The notes beneath the pieces are model-generated. The model had not been told where the DNA came from, did no database searches, and worked only from the letters and a program-made list of their open reading frames with translations. Below are positions 35,626 through 42,480 of a DNA stretch of 64,000 nt, piece after piece. The translations under genes were made by a program, and so were the position numbers. Numbering within the stretch: the stretch's first letter is position 1; every line of letters begins with the position of its first letter. The stretch covers positions 789,908 to 853,907 of the forward strand of contig NZ_SRKZ01000003.1 of NCBI RefSeq assembly GCF_004745865.1, given 5' to 3'. This stretch comes from Hymenobacter wooponensis. GTDB taxonomy: Bacteria > Bacteroidota > Bacteroidia > Cytophagales > Hymenobacteraceae.

Positions 35626-35658
35626 TTTGGAAGTGTAAAATTTCGACCAGTACATTTG
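35626..35658 (+). promoter_or_regulatory. Bacteroidota sigma-type promoter of the cys cluster
   Basis: TTTG at 35626-35629 and TACATTTG at 35651-35658 with a 21-nt spacer match the -33 / -7 (TTTG / TAnnTTTG) consensus. The expected start is about 35664-35666, placing ~22 nt before the riboswitch P1 stem. Confidence 0.7.
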
Positions 35659-35686
35659 TAGGACCAATTCTTTACCCACAAAAGGA

Positions 35687-35784
35687 TTGTTTTTATACAG
35701 AGGCGTGGAGAGACAGGCTCTACGAAGCGCCGGCAACCATCCGTAAGTGCGGAACGGTGCCAAGTCCTGACCATATAAAAACAA
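35687..35784 (+). promoter_or_regulatory. SAM-I riboswitch (S box) upstream of the cys cluster
   Basis: P1 is a perfect 11-bp helix: TTGTTTTTATA (35687-35697) with TATAAAAACAA (35774-35784). Inside are the S-box landmarks: GAGGCGTGGAGAGACAGGC, then GAAGCGCCGGCAACC, and finally GGTGCCAAGTCCTG (canonical GGTGCCAATTCC with one change). It binds S-adenosylmethionine and normally lowers expression when SAM is plentiful. A near-identical copy is on the minus strand at 52647-52745. The expression platform is unclear: a leader ORF begins 7 nt after P1, so SAM may control its translation. Confidence 0.9.
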
Positions 35785-35791
35785 CAACGCC

Positions 35792-35902
35792 GTGAACCGC
35801 TTCATCAACTCCGCCGCTTCTACCACCTCCGCTTCTGTACAGCATGGGTGTTGTGGTATGGCTAGCCTCGTCTGTATGACCGAGGCGTGTTGTTGTTGCT
35901 AA
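35792..35902 (+). CDS. Poly-cysteine leader peptide of the cys cluster
   Basis: 36-codon ORF that starts with GTG 7 nt after the SAM-I aptamer and ends TGT-TGT-TGT-TGC-TAA. The peptide holds seven Cys (HGCCGM, LVCMTE, ACCCC) and three internal Met or start positions. An in-frame ATG at 35858 gives a 14-residue version ending CMTEACCCC. It is ~208 nt upstream of cysH. The Cys run just before the stop is the hallmark of a translation attenuator that senses charged Cys-tRNA; this function is inferred from position, composition and two further CCCC leaders in the window. Most Cys codons here are TGT, whereas the adjacent structural genes mostly use TGC. Confidence 0.75.
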   Translation: MNRFINSAASTTSASVQHGCCGMASLVCMTEACCCC

Positions 35903-36109
35903 GGGCCACACTCCTCCTTTTTCCTGGTTTGTAGGCTGATTGAGCTTCTCTGACGTGCGCCTAAGCGCGTCCGGCTGAATCGTCTGCACCCGCCCTTTTC
36001 GCCCGGCGAAAACGTGCTCCTGTTGCGCCGCGACAATGCATTGTTGCCCGGGCCATTTTCGGCCGGACTGCTGCCCCTGGGGCGGCCTCTCCTCACTCCT
36101 CTTCTTGTT
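35903..36109 (+). other. Leader segment between poly-Cys ORF and cysH
   Basis: About 207 nt. It contains a T-rich stretch (CCTCCTTTTTCCTGGTTT, 35911-35930), a GCGC-CTAA-GCGC hairpin around 35956-35969, and a TTTTCGCC/GGCGAAAA palindrome around 35996-36012. These could form alternative structures controlled by ribosome position on the poly-Cys ORF, but no textbook terminator was found. Confidence 0.4.
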
Positions 36110-36886
36110 ATGTCTGCAGCATCTGCTGCGCCGGCCGTCCTGCCCGAGCTCGACGACCTGCGCCTTCGGCTCACATCTGCTACCGCGCTGGAGCGCCTGC
36201 GCTTGGTGGCGGAACGCTTCCCTGGCAAAGCCGTCTTCTCTACTTCCTTTGGGCTGGAAGATCAGATTATCAGCCACTTGATCTTCGCCCATGAGCTTCC
36301 TATCAAGGTATTCACGCTAGATACTGGGCGCAATTTTCAGGAAACGTACTCTACCTGGAACAAGACTCTGCTGAAGTACGAGCAGCCCATTGAGGTGTAC
36401 TTCCCGCGTCAGGAAAGCGTGCAGGAGTTGCTTCTCGCCAAAGGCCCTAACAGCTTCTATGAGAGCGTTGATAACCGCAAGGAGTGCTGCTACATCCGGA
36501 AGGTAGAGCCCCTGAACCGGGCGCTGGCAGGGCAGCAGGCTTGGGTAACTGGCATCAGAGCTGAGCAGTCGCAGAATCGGCAAACCATGGACCCTGTGGA
36601 GTGGGATGTCGCCCATGAGCTGACCAAAGTTCACCCCCTTTTCGACTGGACCTGGGAGCAAGCCGTGGCCTACGCCCAAGAAAACAGCATTCCGGTGAAT
36701 CCGCTGCACCAGCAAGGCTTTGTGAGCATTGGCTGCGCCCCCTGCACCCGCGCCATTAAGCCCGGCGAGGACTTCCGGGCCGGCCGCTGGTGGTGGGAAG
36801 ACCTTTCCGCTAAGGAATGTGGCCTACACGCCACCGCCCACCACGATGGCCCCGACCCGGTGGTAGAGCCAGTGCCCGCGTGCTAG
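36110..36886 (+). CDS. cysH: Assimilatory adenylyl-sulfate (APS/PAPS) reductase
   Basis: 258 residues from the ATG at 36110 (the frame is open to 36014, but those residues are leader-derived). It reduces adenylyl sulfate to sulfite. It has the PAPS-reductase fold signature VFSTSFGLEDQIISHLI and FTLDTGRNFQETY, plus the four cysteines of a [4Fe-4S] cluster: Cys126-Cys127 (KECCYIRK) and Cys209/Cys212 (GCAPC). The cluster-type enzyme usually uses APS, which fits the absence of a cysC APS kinase here. Annotated cysH in context; APS specificity is inference. Confidence 0.92.
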   Translation: MSAASAAPAVLPELDDLRLRLTSATALERLRLVAERFPGKAVFSTSFGLEDQIISHLIFAHELPIKVFTLDTGRNFQETYSTWNKTLLKYEQPIEVYFPRQESVQELLLAKGPNSFYESVDNRKECCYIRKVEPLNRALAGQQAWVTGIRAEQSQNRQTMDPVEWDVAHELTKVHPLFDWTWEQAVAYAQENSIPVNPLHQQGFVSIGCAPCTRAIKPGEDFRAGRWWWEDLSAKECGLHATAHHDGPDPVVEPVPAC

Positions 36887-36929
36887 GTCGACAGGCCTAC
36901 AACAGCGCTAAACAACATCAGCACGCGGC

Positions 36930-36947
36930 AGACGCGAATACGCGTCT
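36930..36947. repeat. Short inverted repeat AGACGCG-AATA-CGCGTCT
   Basis: A perfect 7-bp stem in the cysH-cysD gap, followed by CTACA. It shares the AGACGCG/TGTAGAGACGCG core with the larger inverted repeat at 42171-42280. Confidence 0.5.
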
Positions 36948-36987
36948 CTACAGCCGCCCAATGCAAAACGGTCATCCCGACAACACC

Positions 36988-37899
36988 ATGAGTACCTCCC
37001 ATTTCGATTACCTCGACCGGCTGGAAGCCGAAGCCATTCATATCCTGCGGGAAGTTGCGGGCCAGTTTGAGCGCCCCGCCCTGCTGTTTTCGGGCGGCAA
37101 AGACTCCATCGTGCTTACGCGGCTGGCCGAGAAAGCCTTCCGCCCCGGCCGCTTCCCCTTCCCGCTGGTGCACGTGGATACTGGCCACAACTTCCCGGAG
37201 GTACTGGCCTACCGCGATGAGCTGGCGGCTCGTCTGGGCGAAAAGCTGATTGTGCGCAGCGTGGAAGACACCATTAAGCGCCAGCGGCTGCGGGAGCCGG
37301 GCGGTAAGTACCCCAGCCGCAATCCTCTGCAGACCTACACGCTGCTGGAGGTAATCGAAGAGTTTGAGTTCGACGCCTGCATTGGTGGGGCCCGCCGCGA
37401 CGAAGAGAAGGCCCGCGCCAAGGAGCGTATTTTCTCCGTGCGAGATGAGTTTGGCCAGTGGGACCCTAAGCGCCAGCGCCCCGAGCTGTGGAATGTGTAT
37501 AACGGACGCATTCAGAAGGGCGAAAACGTGCGGGTATTCCCCATTTCTAACTGGACGGAGCTAGACGTGTGGCGCTACATCCAGCGCGAAAATATCAGCC
37601 TACCCGACATTTATTTCGGCCATGAGCGCACCTGCGTGGTGCTGCCCTCGGGTCAGCTTCTAGGCCTCTCGGAGCACCTGCGCCTTGATGACGACGATGA
37701 AATCGTGACGCGCCAGGTCCGCTTCCGCACCGTGGGCGACTCTACATGCACGGCCGCCGTGGAAAGTGACGCCAGCACCGTGGAGGACATTATTCAGGAC
37801 CTGCTACTGGCTAAAGTAAGCGAGCGGGGCGCCACCCGCCTCGACGACAACATCTCCGAAGCCGGCATGGAAGACCGCAAGCGCAACGGCTATTTCTAA
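36988..37899 (+). CDS. cysD: Sulfate adenylyltransferase subunit 2
   Basis: 303 residues from the ATG at 36988, which aligns with the start of E. coli CysD (LDRLEAEAIHILREVAGQFE). It makes APS from sulfate and ATP with CysN. LLFSGGKDSIVLTRLAEKAF is the PP-loop; PFPLVHVDTGHNFPE, RDEEKARAKERIFS and FPISNWTELDVWRYI follow; the end RKRNGYF is the usual CysD C-terminus. An upstream ATG at 36961 is possible. About 100 bp separate it from cysH. Confidence 0.95.
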   Translation: MSTSHFDYLDRLEAEAIHILREVAGQFERPALLFSGGKDSIVLTRLAEKAFRPGRFPFPLVHVDTGHNFPEVLAYRDELAARLGEKLIVRSVEDTIKRQRLREPGGKYPSRNPLQTYTLLEVIEEFEFDACIGGARRDEEKARAKERIFSVRDEFGQWDPKRQRPELWNVYNGRIQKGENVRVFPISNWTELDVWRYIQRENISLPDIYFGHERTCVVLPSGQLLGLSEHLRLDDDDEIVTRQVRFRTVGDSTCTAAVESDASTVEDIIQDLLLAKVSERGATRLDDNISEAGMEDRKRNGYF

Positions 37900-37901
37900 C
37901 G

Positions 37902-38000
37902 GTGACTTAGAGATTGAGTGATTTAGTGAGTTCGATTCCGCGGCTACCCAATAGGCCCATCAACTCATTAATCACTAACCCGCTAAATCACTAAATCACC
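37902..38000. repeat. AT-rich inverted repeat between cysD and cysN
   Basis: GATTGAGTGATTTAGTGAGTT near 37912-37932 is largely complementary to AACTCATTAATCACTAACCC near 37962, followed by CTAAATCACTAAATCAC. This is a dispersed-repeat-like sequence distinct from the GC-rich REPs. Confidence 0.55.
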
Positions 38001-38012
38001 ATTTCACTTCTC

Positions 38013-39299
38013 ATGGACTTACTTCGATTTATCACCTGCGGCAGCGTTGACGACGGCAAAAGCACCTTAATTGGCCGTCTGCTCTACGACTCAGAGTCGG
38101 TGTCGCTGGACGTGCTGGCGGCCCTAGAGAAGCGACAAGCTTCTAACGGCGTCGTGGATCTGGCACTGCTGACAGATGGTCTCCGCGCTGAGCGCGAGCA
38201 GGGCATTACAATTGATGTGGCCTACAAGTACTTCACCACACCCCGCCGCAAGTTCATCATCACCGACGCGCCCGGCCACGTGCAGTACACCCGCAACATG
38301 GTTACCGGCGCCAGCAACGCCGACCTCGCCATTGTGCTGGTGGATGCTCGCCAGGGCGTGATTGAGCAGACCCGCCGCCACACGCTGATTGCGGCGCTGC
38401 TGGGCATTCGGCACTTTGTGCTGGCCGTGAACAAGATGGACCTGGTAGGCTACGATGAGGCGGTTTTCGCTAAAATCGCCACCGATTACGCTGAGCTCAC
38501 CAACCACTTCAACTTACCTGCCGCCGTGGCCATTCCGTTGAGCGCCTTGCAGGGCGACAATGTGGTAACGCGCTCTACTCACTTGCCCTGGTACTCCGGC
38601 CCCAGCCTACTGGAACACCTGGAAAGCGTGCCCGGCACCCTGGAGCGCTCCGCTGAGCCGCGCTTCCAGGTACAGTATGTAATTCGGCCCCAGACCGCAG
38701 AACTGCCCGACTACCGGGGCTACGCCGGCCAGATCCAAAGCGGCGAATATCGCCGCGGCGACCGGGTGCTGGTGCTGCCTTCGGGACTGGAATCGGAGAT
38801 TGAGGCGCTGGAAGTCAGCCAGCAAGAAGTAGAATCGGCGGCCGCACCCCAGGCCGTGGTAATTCGGTTGCGCGACGATGTGGACATAAGCCGGGGCGAC
38901 TCCATTGTGCCCCTAGGCCAGCAGCCCACTATTACGCGGGAACTGGAAGCCACCCTGTGCTGGATGAGCGAGCAGCCCCTGTGGCCGGGCCGCAAGCTGC
39001 TGGTGCAGCATCATTCCACGCTGGTGAAGGCAAGCATTCCGGCCATCCTCTACAAGGTGAACGTGCAAACCTTCGCCAAAGCCGCCGCCGATTCGGCCCA
39101 ACTCAACGACATCGTGCGGGTGCGCATCAAAACCGCTCTACCGCTGGCCGTGGATACTTACCAGGAAAATCGGGTCTCCGGGTCGTTCATTCTGGTGGAT
39201 GAGCTGAGCGGCGACACTGTGGCTGCTGGCCTAGTGGAGGCTGCCAACTCCGAGTACTTCACTGCACCAGTAGCTCCGCCAGTGGCCTTCTCTATCTAG
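38013..39299 (+). CDS. cysN: Sulfate adenylyltransferase subunit 1 (GTPase)
   Basis: 428 residues, EF-Tu-like GTPase that couples GTP hydrolysis to APS synthesis by CysD. G1 is CGSVDDGKSTLIGRLLYD; G3 TDAPGHVQYTRNM; G4 VNKMDLVGYD. Two beta-barrel domains follow. It lacks the C-terminal APS kinase domain found in CysNC fusions, consistent with direct APS reduction by the upstream cysH product. Confidence 0.95.
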   Translation: MDLLRFITCGSVDDGKSTLIGRLLYDSESVSLDVLAALEKRQASNGVVDLALLTDGLRAEREQGITIDVAYKYFTTPRRKFIITDAPGHVQYTRNMVTGASNADLAIVLVDARQGVIEQTRRHTLIAALLGIRHFVLAVNKMDLVGYDEAVFAKIATDYAELTNHFNLPAAVAIPLSALQGDNVVTRSTHLPWYSGPSLLEHLESVPGTLERSAEPRFQVQYVIRPQTAELPDYRGYAGQIQSGEYRRGDRVLVLPSGLESEIEALEVSQQEVESAAAPQAVVIRLRDDVDISRGDSIVPLGQQPTITRELEATLCWMSEQPLWPGRKLLVQHHSTLVKASIPAILYKVNVQTFAKAAADSAQLNDIVRVRIKTALPLAVDTYQENRVSGSFILVDELSGDTVAAGLVEAANSEYFTAPVAPPVAFSI

Positions 39300-39340
39300 C
39301 ACAGGCCTAGAGCAATACCAGTTTCAGCTCATCAAAAAAG

Positions 39341-39440
39341 ACCGTCATGTCGAGCTTGTCGAGACATCTCGCTCGAATCGTTGGATTGCTACACAACATC
39401 AGCACGCGAGGTTTCTCGACTGCTCTCGGAACGACGCTCC
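39341..39440. repeat. REP-like inverted repeat, degenerate (family A)
   Basis: The left arm (from 39342, CCGTCATGTCGAGCTTGTCG then AGACATCTCGC) matches the family at 30692. The right arm (39401-39437) is diverged and starts CACGCGAGGTTTCTCGACTG. The element has created a spurious N-terminal extension of cobA. Confidence 0.65.
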
Positions 39441-39472
39441 TTTTCTCGCTCTACGCTACCTCCCTTTTCCAC

Positions 39473-40270
39473 ATGCCAACCACCAAAACACCCCGTCTCA
39501 CAGTGCTCGGCGCCGGCCCCGGCGACCCGGAGCTGCTCACGCTCAAAGGGGCGCGGGTGCTGGGTGAGGCCGATGTAATCCTCTACGATGCGCTGGCTAA
39601 CAACGACTTGCTACAGCACGCCCGCCCCGATGCCGTCACGGTATTTGTGGGCAAGCGCCGGGGACTCCGCAGCTACAGCCAGGACGAAATCAACGCTCTG
39701 ATTGTGGAGCACGCTCAGCAATACGGCCACGTAGTACGCCTGAAGGGCGGCGACCCATTTGTGTTTGGCCGGGGCCGCGAGGAAATGCTGTATGCTGAGC
39801 AGCATGGCCTAGCCACCGATTACGTGCCCGGCATCAGCAGCGCGGTGGCGGCGGCGGGCAGCGTGGGCATCCCCGTGACGCACCGTGGCGCCAGTGAAGG
39901 CTTCCGGGTAATTACGGCCACCACCGCTACCGGCGAGCTATCTTCCAGTGTCGCTGAAGCCGCCCGCTCCCGCTCCACCACCGTCATTCTGATGGGCCTA
40001 GGCGAGCTGGACCGCATTGTAGCCCTCTATACTCAGCACGGACAAGCCAATACGCCCGCGGCGATTGTGCAAAACGGTACCCTGCCCACAGCTCGCTTCG
40101 TGGCTGGTTCGGTAGCGCAGCTGCCAGCCTTAGCCAAGCAGGCCGGTATTGGGGCGCCGGCTATCATTCTGGTGGGCGAAGTAACCCGCTTAGCTACTGC
40201 TGAAAACCTGGCCGAGACGCTGCCAACCGATGTTTTCGCCTTGCTGCCGGCCTACGCCGAAGTTGCCTAA
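39473..40270 (+). CDS. cobA: Uroporphyrinogen-III C-methyltransferase
   Basis: 265 residues from the ATG at 39473; the open frame from 39347 runs through a REP-like repeat and is rejected. It uses two SAM to make precorrin-2, the first step towards siroheme for CysI. LTVLGAGPGDPELLTLKGAR is the N-terminal loop, VVRLKGGDPFVFGRGREEM and VPGISSAVAAAGSVGIPVTH complete the SumT signature. It consumes SAM, which links the SAM-I riboswitch in front of the cluster to one of its own pathway steps. Confidence 0.92.
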   Translation: MPTTKTPRLTVLGAGPGDPELLTLKGARVLGEADVILYDALANNDLLQHARPDAVTVFVGKRRGLRSYSQDEINALIVEHAQQYGHVVRLKGGDPFVFGRGREEMLYAEQHGLATDYVPGISSAVAAAGSVGIPVTHRGASEGFRVITATTATGELSSSVAEAARSRSTTVILMGLGELDRIVALYTQHGQANTPAAIVQNGTLPTARFVAGSVAQLPALAKQAGIGAPAIILVGEVTRLATAENLAETLPTDVFALLPAYAEVA

Positions 40271-40306
40271 TCTTTCTACGCTCGTCGCGCTGCTTTCCTC
40301 ACATCC

Positions 40307-42160
40307 ATGATTACTGCTCCTTCTCCTATACTTCCCATTGGCTTCGATGAAGCCACGCTCCAGCAGCTGACGGCGGGCCTCACTGAGCAGCAGCTGCTAT
40401 GGCTGAGCGGCTACCTATACGGTCGGGCTGCTGCCGGCCAGCCTGCGCCGGCTACCCAGCCGGGTGTAGCTGCGGTTACCACCGCTCTGGCTGGCCCGGC
40501 GCACCTTACTATTCTGTACGGCTCCCAAACCGGCAATAGCAAGAAGGCTGCGAACATCACGGCGGAAATAGCGCGTCAGAAAGGCCTGACTGCCACGGTG
40601 CGCGACATGAACGACTACCCCACCAAGGACCTCAAAACCGAGCAGCAACTGCTGGTGGTGGTGAGCACCCAGGGCGAGGGCGACCCACCTATTGCGGCAG
40701 AGGAACTGCATCAGTTTCTGCTGAGCGCCCGCGCCCCCAAGCTGCCGGAACTGCAATACGCCGTGCTGGCCCTCGGTGATAAAAGCTATCTGCAGTTTTG
40801 CCAGACCGGCTTTGAGTTCGACCAGCGCCTAGCCGAGTTGGGTGGTAAGCGCCTGCTGGAGCGCGTGGATTGCGACGTGGAGTTTGAGGACGAAACCCGT
40901 AAGTGGGCTGCCCAGGTGCTGGAAGTGCTGGCAAAGTCGGCCCCAGCGGCGGTGGCTCCCGTACCGGCGACTTCGGTAGCCGTGGCGGCACCAGCTGCAG
41001 TAGCGGCCGCGCTGACAGGTGGCCTAGCGACGCCGGCAGCGGTGGCCTACACCAGCCGCAACCCATTTCAGGCGCCGTTGCTGGAGAAAATTCAGCTCAA
41101 TGGCCGCGGCTCGACGAAGGAAACCTACCACCTGGAATTCTCGCTGGAAGGTTCCGGCATCCAATACGAAGCCGGCGACGCCCTGATGGTGCAGCCCACG
41201 AACCGCCCCGCCCTGGTGGAGGAAGTTCTGCAGGCGGCGCACCTGAACGCCAACGCCCCCGTGCGCCTGGAAAGCACCGAACTGGACCTGACCAGCGCCC
41301 TCACGGAGCATCTGGAACTGTCGGTAGTGACGCGGGACGTGCTGGAGCGCTACGCCGCCCTGGCCCCGCAACACAAGCGCCTGCGCGAAATTCTGGAAGA
41401 CAAAGCCCAACTGCCGAACTACCTCTACGGCCGCGATGTGGCCGACCTGCTCACGGAGTTTCCGGTAGAGCTCTCAGGGCAGCAGTTGGCGGCGGTGCTG
41501 CGACCCTTGCCTGCCCGTGCCTACTCCATTGCCAGCAGCCTGCTCGCGCACCCCGAGGAAGTGCACCTGACCGTGGGAGCAGTGCGCTACCAGGCCTTCG
41601 GCCGCGACAAGCACGGCGCCTGCTCCGTGTACCAGGCCGACCACCTGAACCTGGGCGATACCGCCCGCGTGTGGGTTGACCGCAACGAGTATTTCAAGCT
41701 GCCCCAAGACAGTGCCACCGACATCATCATGGTAGGCGCTGGCACGGGCGTGGCTCCCTTCCGGGCATTTGTAGAGGAACGAGCTGAGACGGGCGCAGCA
41801 GGCCGCAACTGGCTGGTGTTTGGTAACCCGCACTTCACCACCGACTTCCTCTACCAGACCGAGTGGCAGCAGCACCTGAAAAAAGGCACGCTAGACCGCC
41901 TCGACGTGGCATTCTCCCGCGACCAGGAAGAGAAAGTATACATCCAGCACCGCCTGCTGGAGCAGGGCCGTCGCCTCTACGACCAGCTCGAAAACGGCGC
42001 CTACTTCTACGTGTGCGGCGACAAAACCCGCATGGCCGCCGACGTACAGCGCGCCCTGCTCACTATCATCGGTCAGGAAAGTGGCCTAGGCGAAGAATAT
42101 GCCGCTGAGTACCTGAAGAAACTGAAGAAGTCGCGCCGCTTTTTAGAGGACGTGTACTAG
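40307..42160 (+). CDS. cysJ: Sulfite reductase flavoprotein alpha subunit
   Basis: 617 residues. It passes electrons from NADPH through FAD and FMN to CysI. Order: N-terminal helical ~60 residues; flavodoxin domain (LTILYGSQTGNSKKAANITA, STQGEGDPP; about 65-200); Ala/Pro/Val-rich linker (about 205-240); FAD-binding domain with RAYSIASSLLAHPEEVHLTV; and NADPH domain with MVGAGTGVAPFRAFVEER and the C-terminal YVCGDKTRMAADVQRALL, ending RRFLEDVY as in E. coli CysJ. Complete. Confidence 0.94.
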   Translation: MITAPSPILPIGFDEATLQQLTAGLTEQQLLWLSGYLYGRAAAGQPAPATQPGVAAVTTALAGPAHLTILYGSQTGNSKKAANITAEIARQKGLTATVRDMNDYPTKDLKTEQQLLVVVSTQGEGDPPIAAEELHQFLLSARAPKLPELQYAVLALGDKSYLQFCQTGFEFDQRLAELGGKRLLERVDCDVEFEDETRKWAAQVLEVLAKSAPAAVAPVPATSVAVAAPAAVAAALTGGLATPAAVAYTSRNPFQAPLLEKIQLNGRGSTKETYHLEFSLEGSGIQYEAGDALMVQPTNRPALVEEVLQAAHLNANAPVRLESTELDLTSALTEHLELSVVTRDVLERYAALAPQHKRLREILEDKAQLPNYLYGRDVADLLTEFPVELSGQQLAAVLRPLPARAYSIASSLLAHPEEVHLTVGAVRYQAFGRDKHGACSVYQADHLNLGDTARVWVDRNEYFKLPQDSATDIIMVGAGTGVAPFRAFVEERAETGAAGRNWLVFGNPHFTTDFLYQTEWQQHLKKGTLDRLDVAFSRDQEEKVYIQHRLLEQGRRLYDQLENGAYFYVCGDKTRMAADVQRALLTIIGQESGLGEEYAAEYLKKLKKSRRFLEDVY

Positions 42161-42170
42161 GCAGTTGAAC

Positions 42171-42280
42171 AATGTAGAGACGCGACACTTCGCGTCTTGG
42201 CGCGTGCTGAGGTTGTTAGCCTAGTATCGTGCTAGGCCAGTCGTTCAACGACGAGACGCGAAGTGTCACATCTCTACATT
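42171..42280. repeat. Inverted repeat, family B (TGTAGAGACGCGACACTTCG)
   Basis: AATGTAGAGACGCGACACTT onwards (42171-42197) is repeated inverted at 42252-42280 (AGACGCGAAGTGTC, CTCTACATT) with one 2-nt difference; the loop contains two GCCTAG-type sequences. It sits directly after cysJ and directly before a family A half-element. Confidence 0.7.
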
Positions 42281-42285
42281 CCACC

Positions 42286-42324
42286 GTCAGCACGCGAGAT
42301 GTCTCGACAAGCTCGACATGACGA
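42286..42324. repeat. REP family A half-element
   Basis: CAGCACGCGAGATGTCTCGA then CAAGCTCGACATGACG is the right arm of the family seen at 30752-30789, with no left arm. It ends 33 bp before the poly-Cys leader ORF of the TonB receptor. Confidence 0.7.
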
Positions 42325-42356
42325 ACCTTAACAATTAACTCTACTAACCCAACCAG

Positions 42357-42392
42357 ATGCGTGTCAAGATAAAGCGATGTTGTTGCTGCTAG
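42357..42392 (+). CDS. Poly-cysteine leader peptide MRVKIKRCCCC
   Basis: An 11-codon ORF, ATG to TAG, with product MRVKIKRCCCC (last Cys codons TGT-TGT-TGC-TGC). It lies 88 bp before the TonB-dependent receptor start. A hairpin (42394-42412) begins 1 nt after the stop codon, so a ribosome paused on the Cys run would cover its left arm. This is the classical layout of a ribosome-controlled leader sensing one amino acid, here cysteine. Role inferred; the ORF and hairpin are read directly. Confidence 0.7.
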   Translation: MRVKIKRCCCC

Positions 42393-42393
42393 A

Positions 42394-42412
42394 AGCCGCC
42401 TGTTGAGCGGCT
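42394..42412 (+). promoter_or_regulatory. Hairpin after the MRVKIKRCCCC stop codon
   Basis: AGCCGC-CTGTTGA-GCGGCT, 6-bp perfect stem with a 7-nt loop. It is followed by CTTTCGCCC and not a T-run, so control of translation or of Rho access is more likely than simple termination. Confidence 0.5.
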
Positions 42413-42480
42413 CTTTCGCCCTCATCGACTGGCCTACGGCCCTACCAACTCCACATCCTTTACCTAGAAACACCTTCTAT

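Noticed and set aside
39347..39472. N-terminal extension of cobA
   Set aside because: Encoded by a REP-like repeat; the ATG at 39473 fits the family start.
40903..41679. 258-codon frame overlapping cysJ
   Set aside because: Same strand, other frame within an intact cysJ; Gly/Arg/Pro-rich composition typical of shadow frames.
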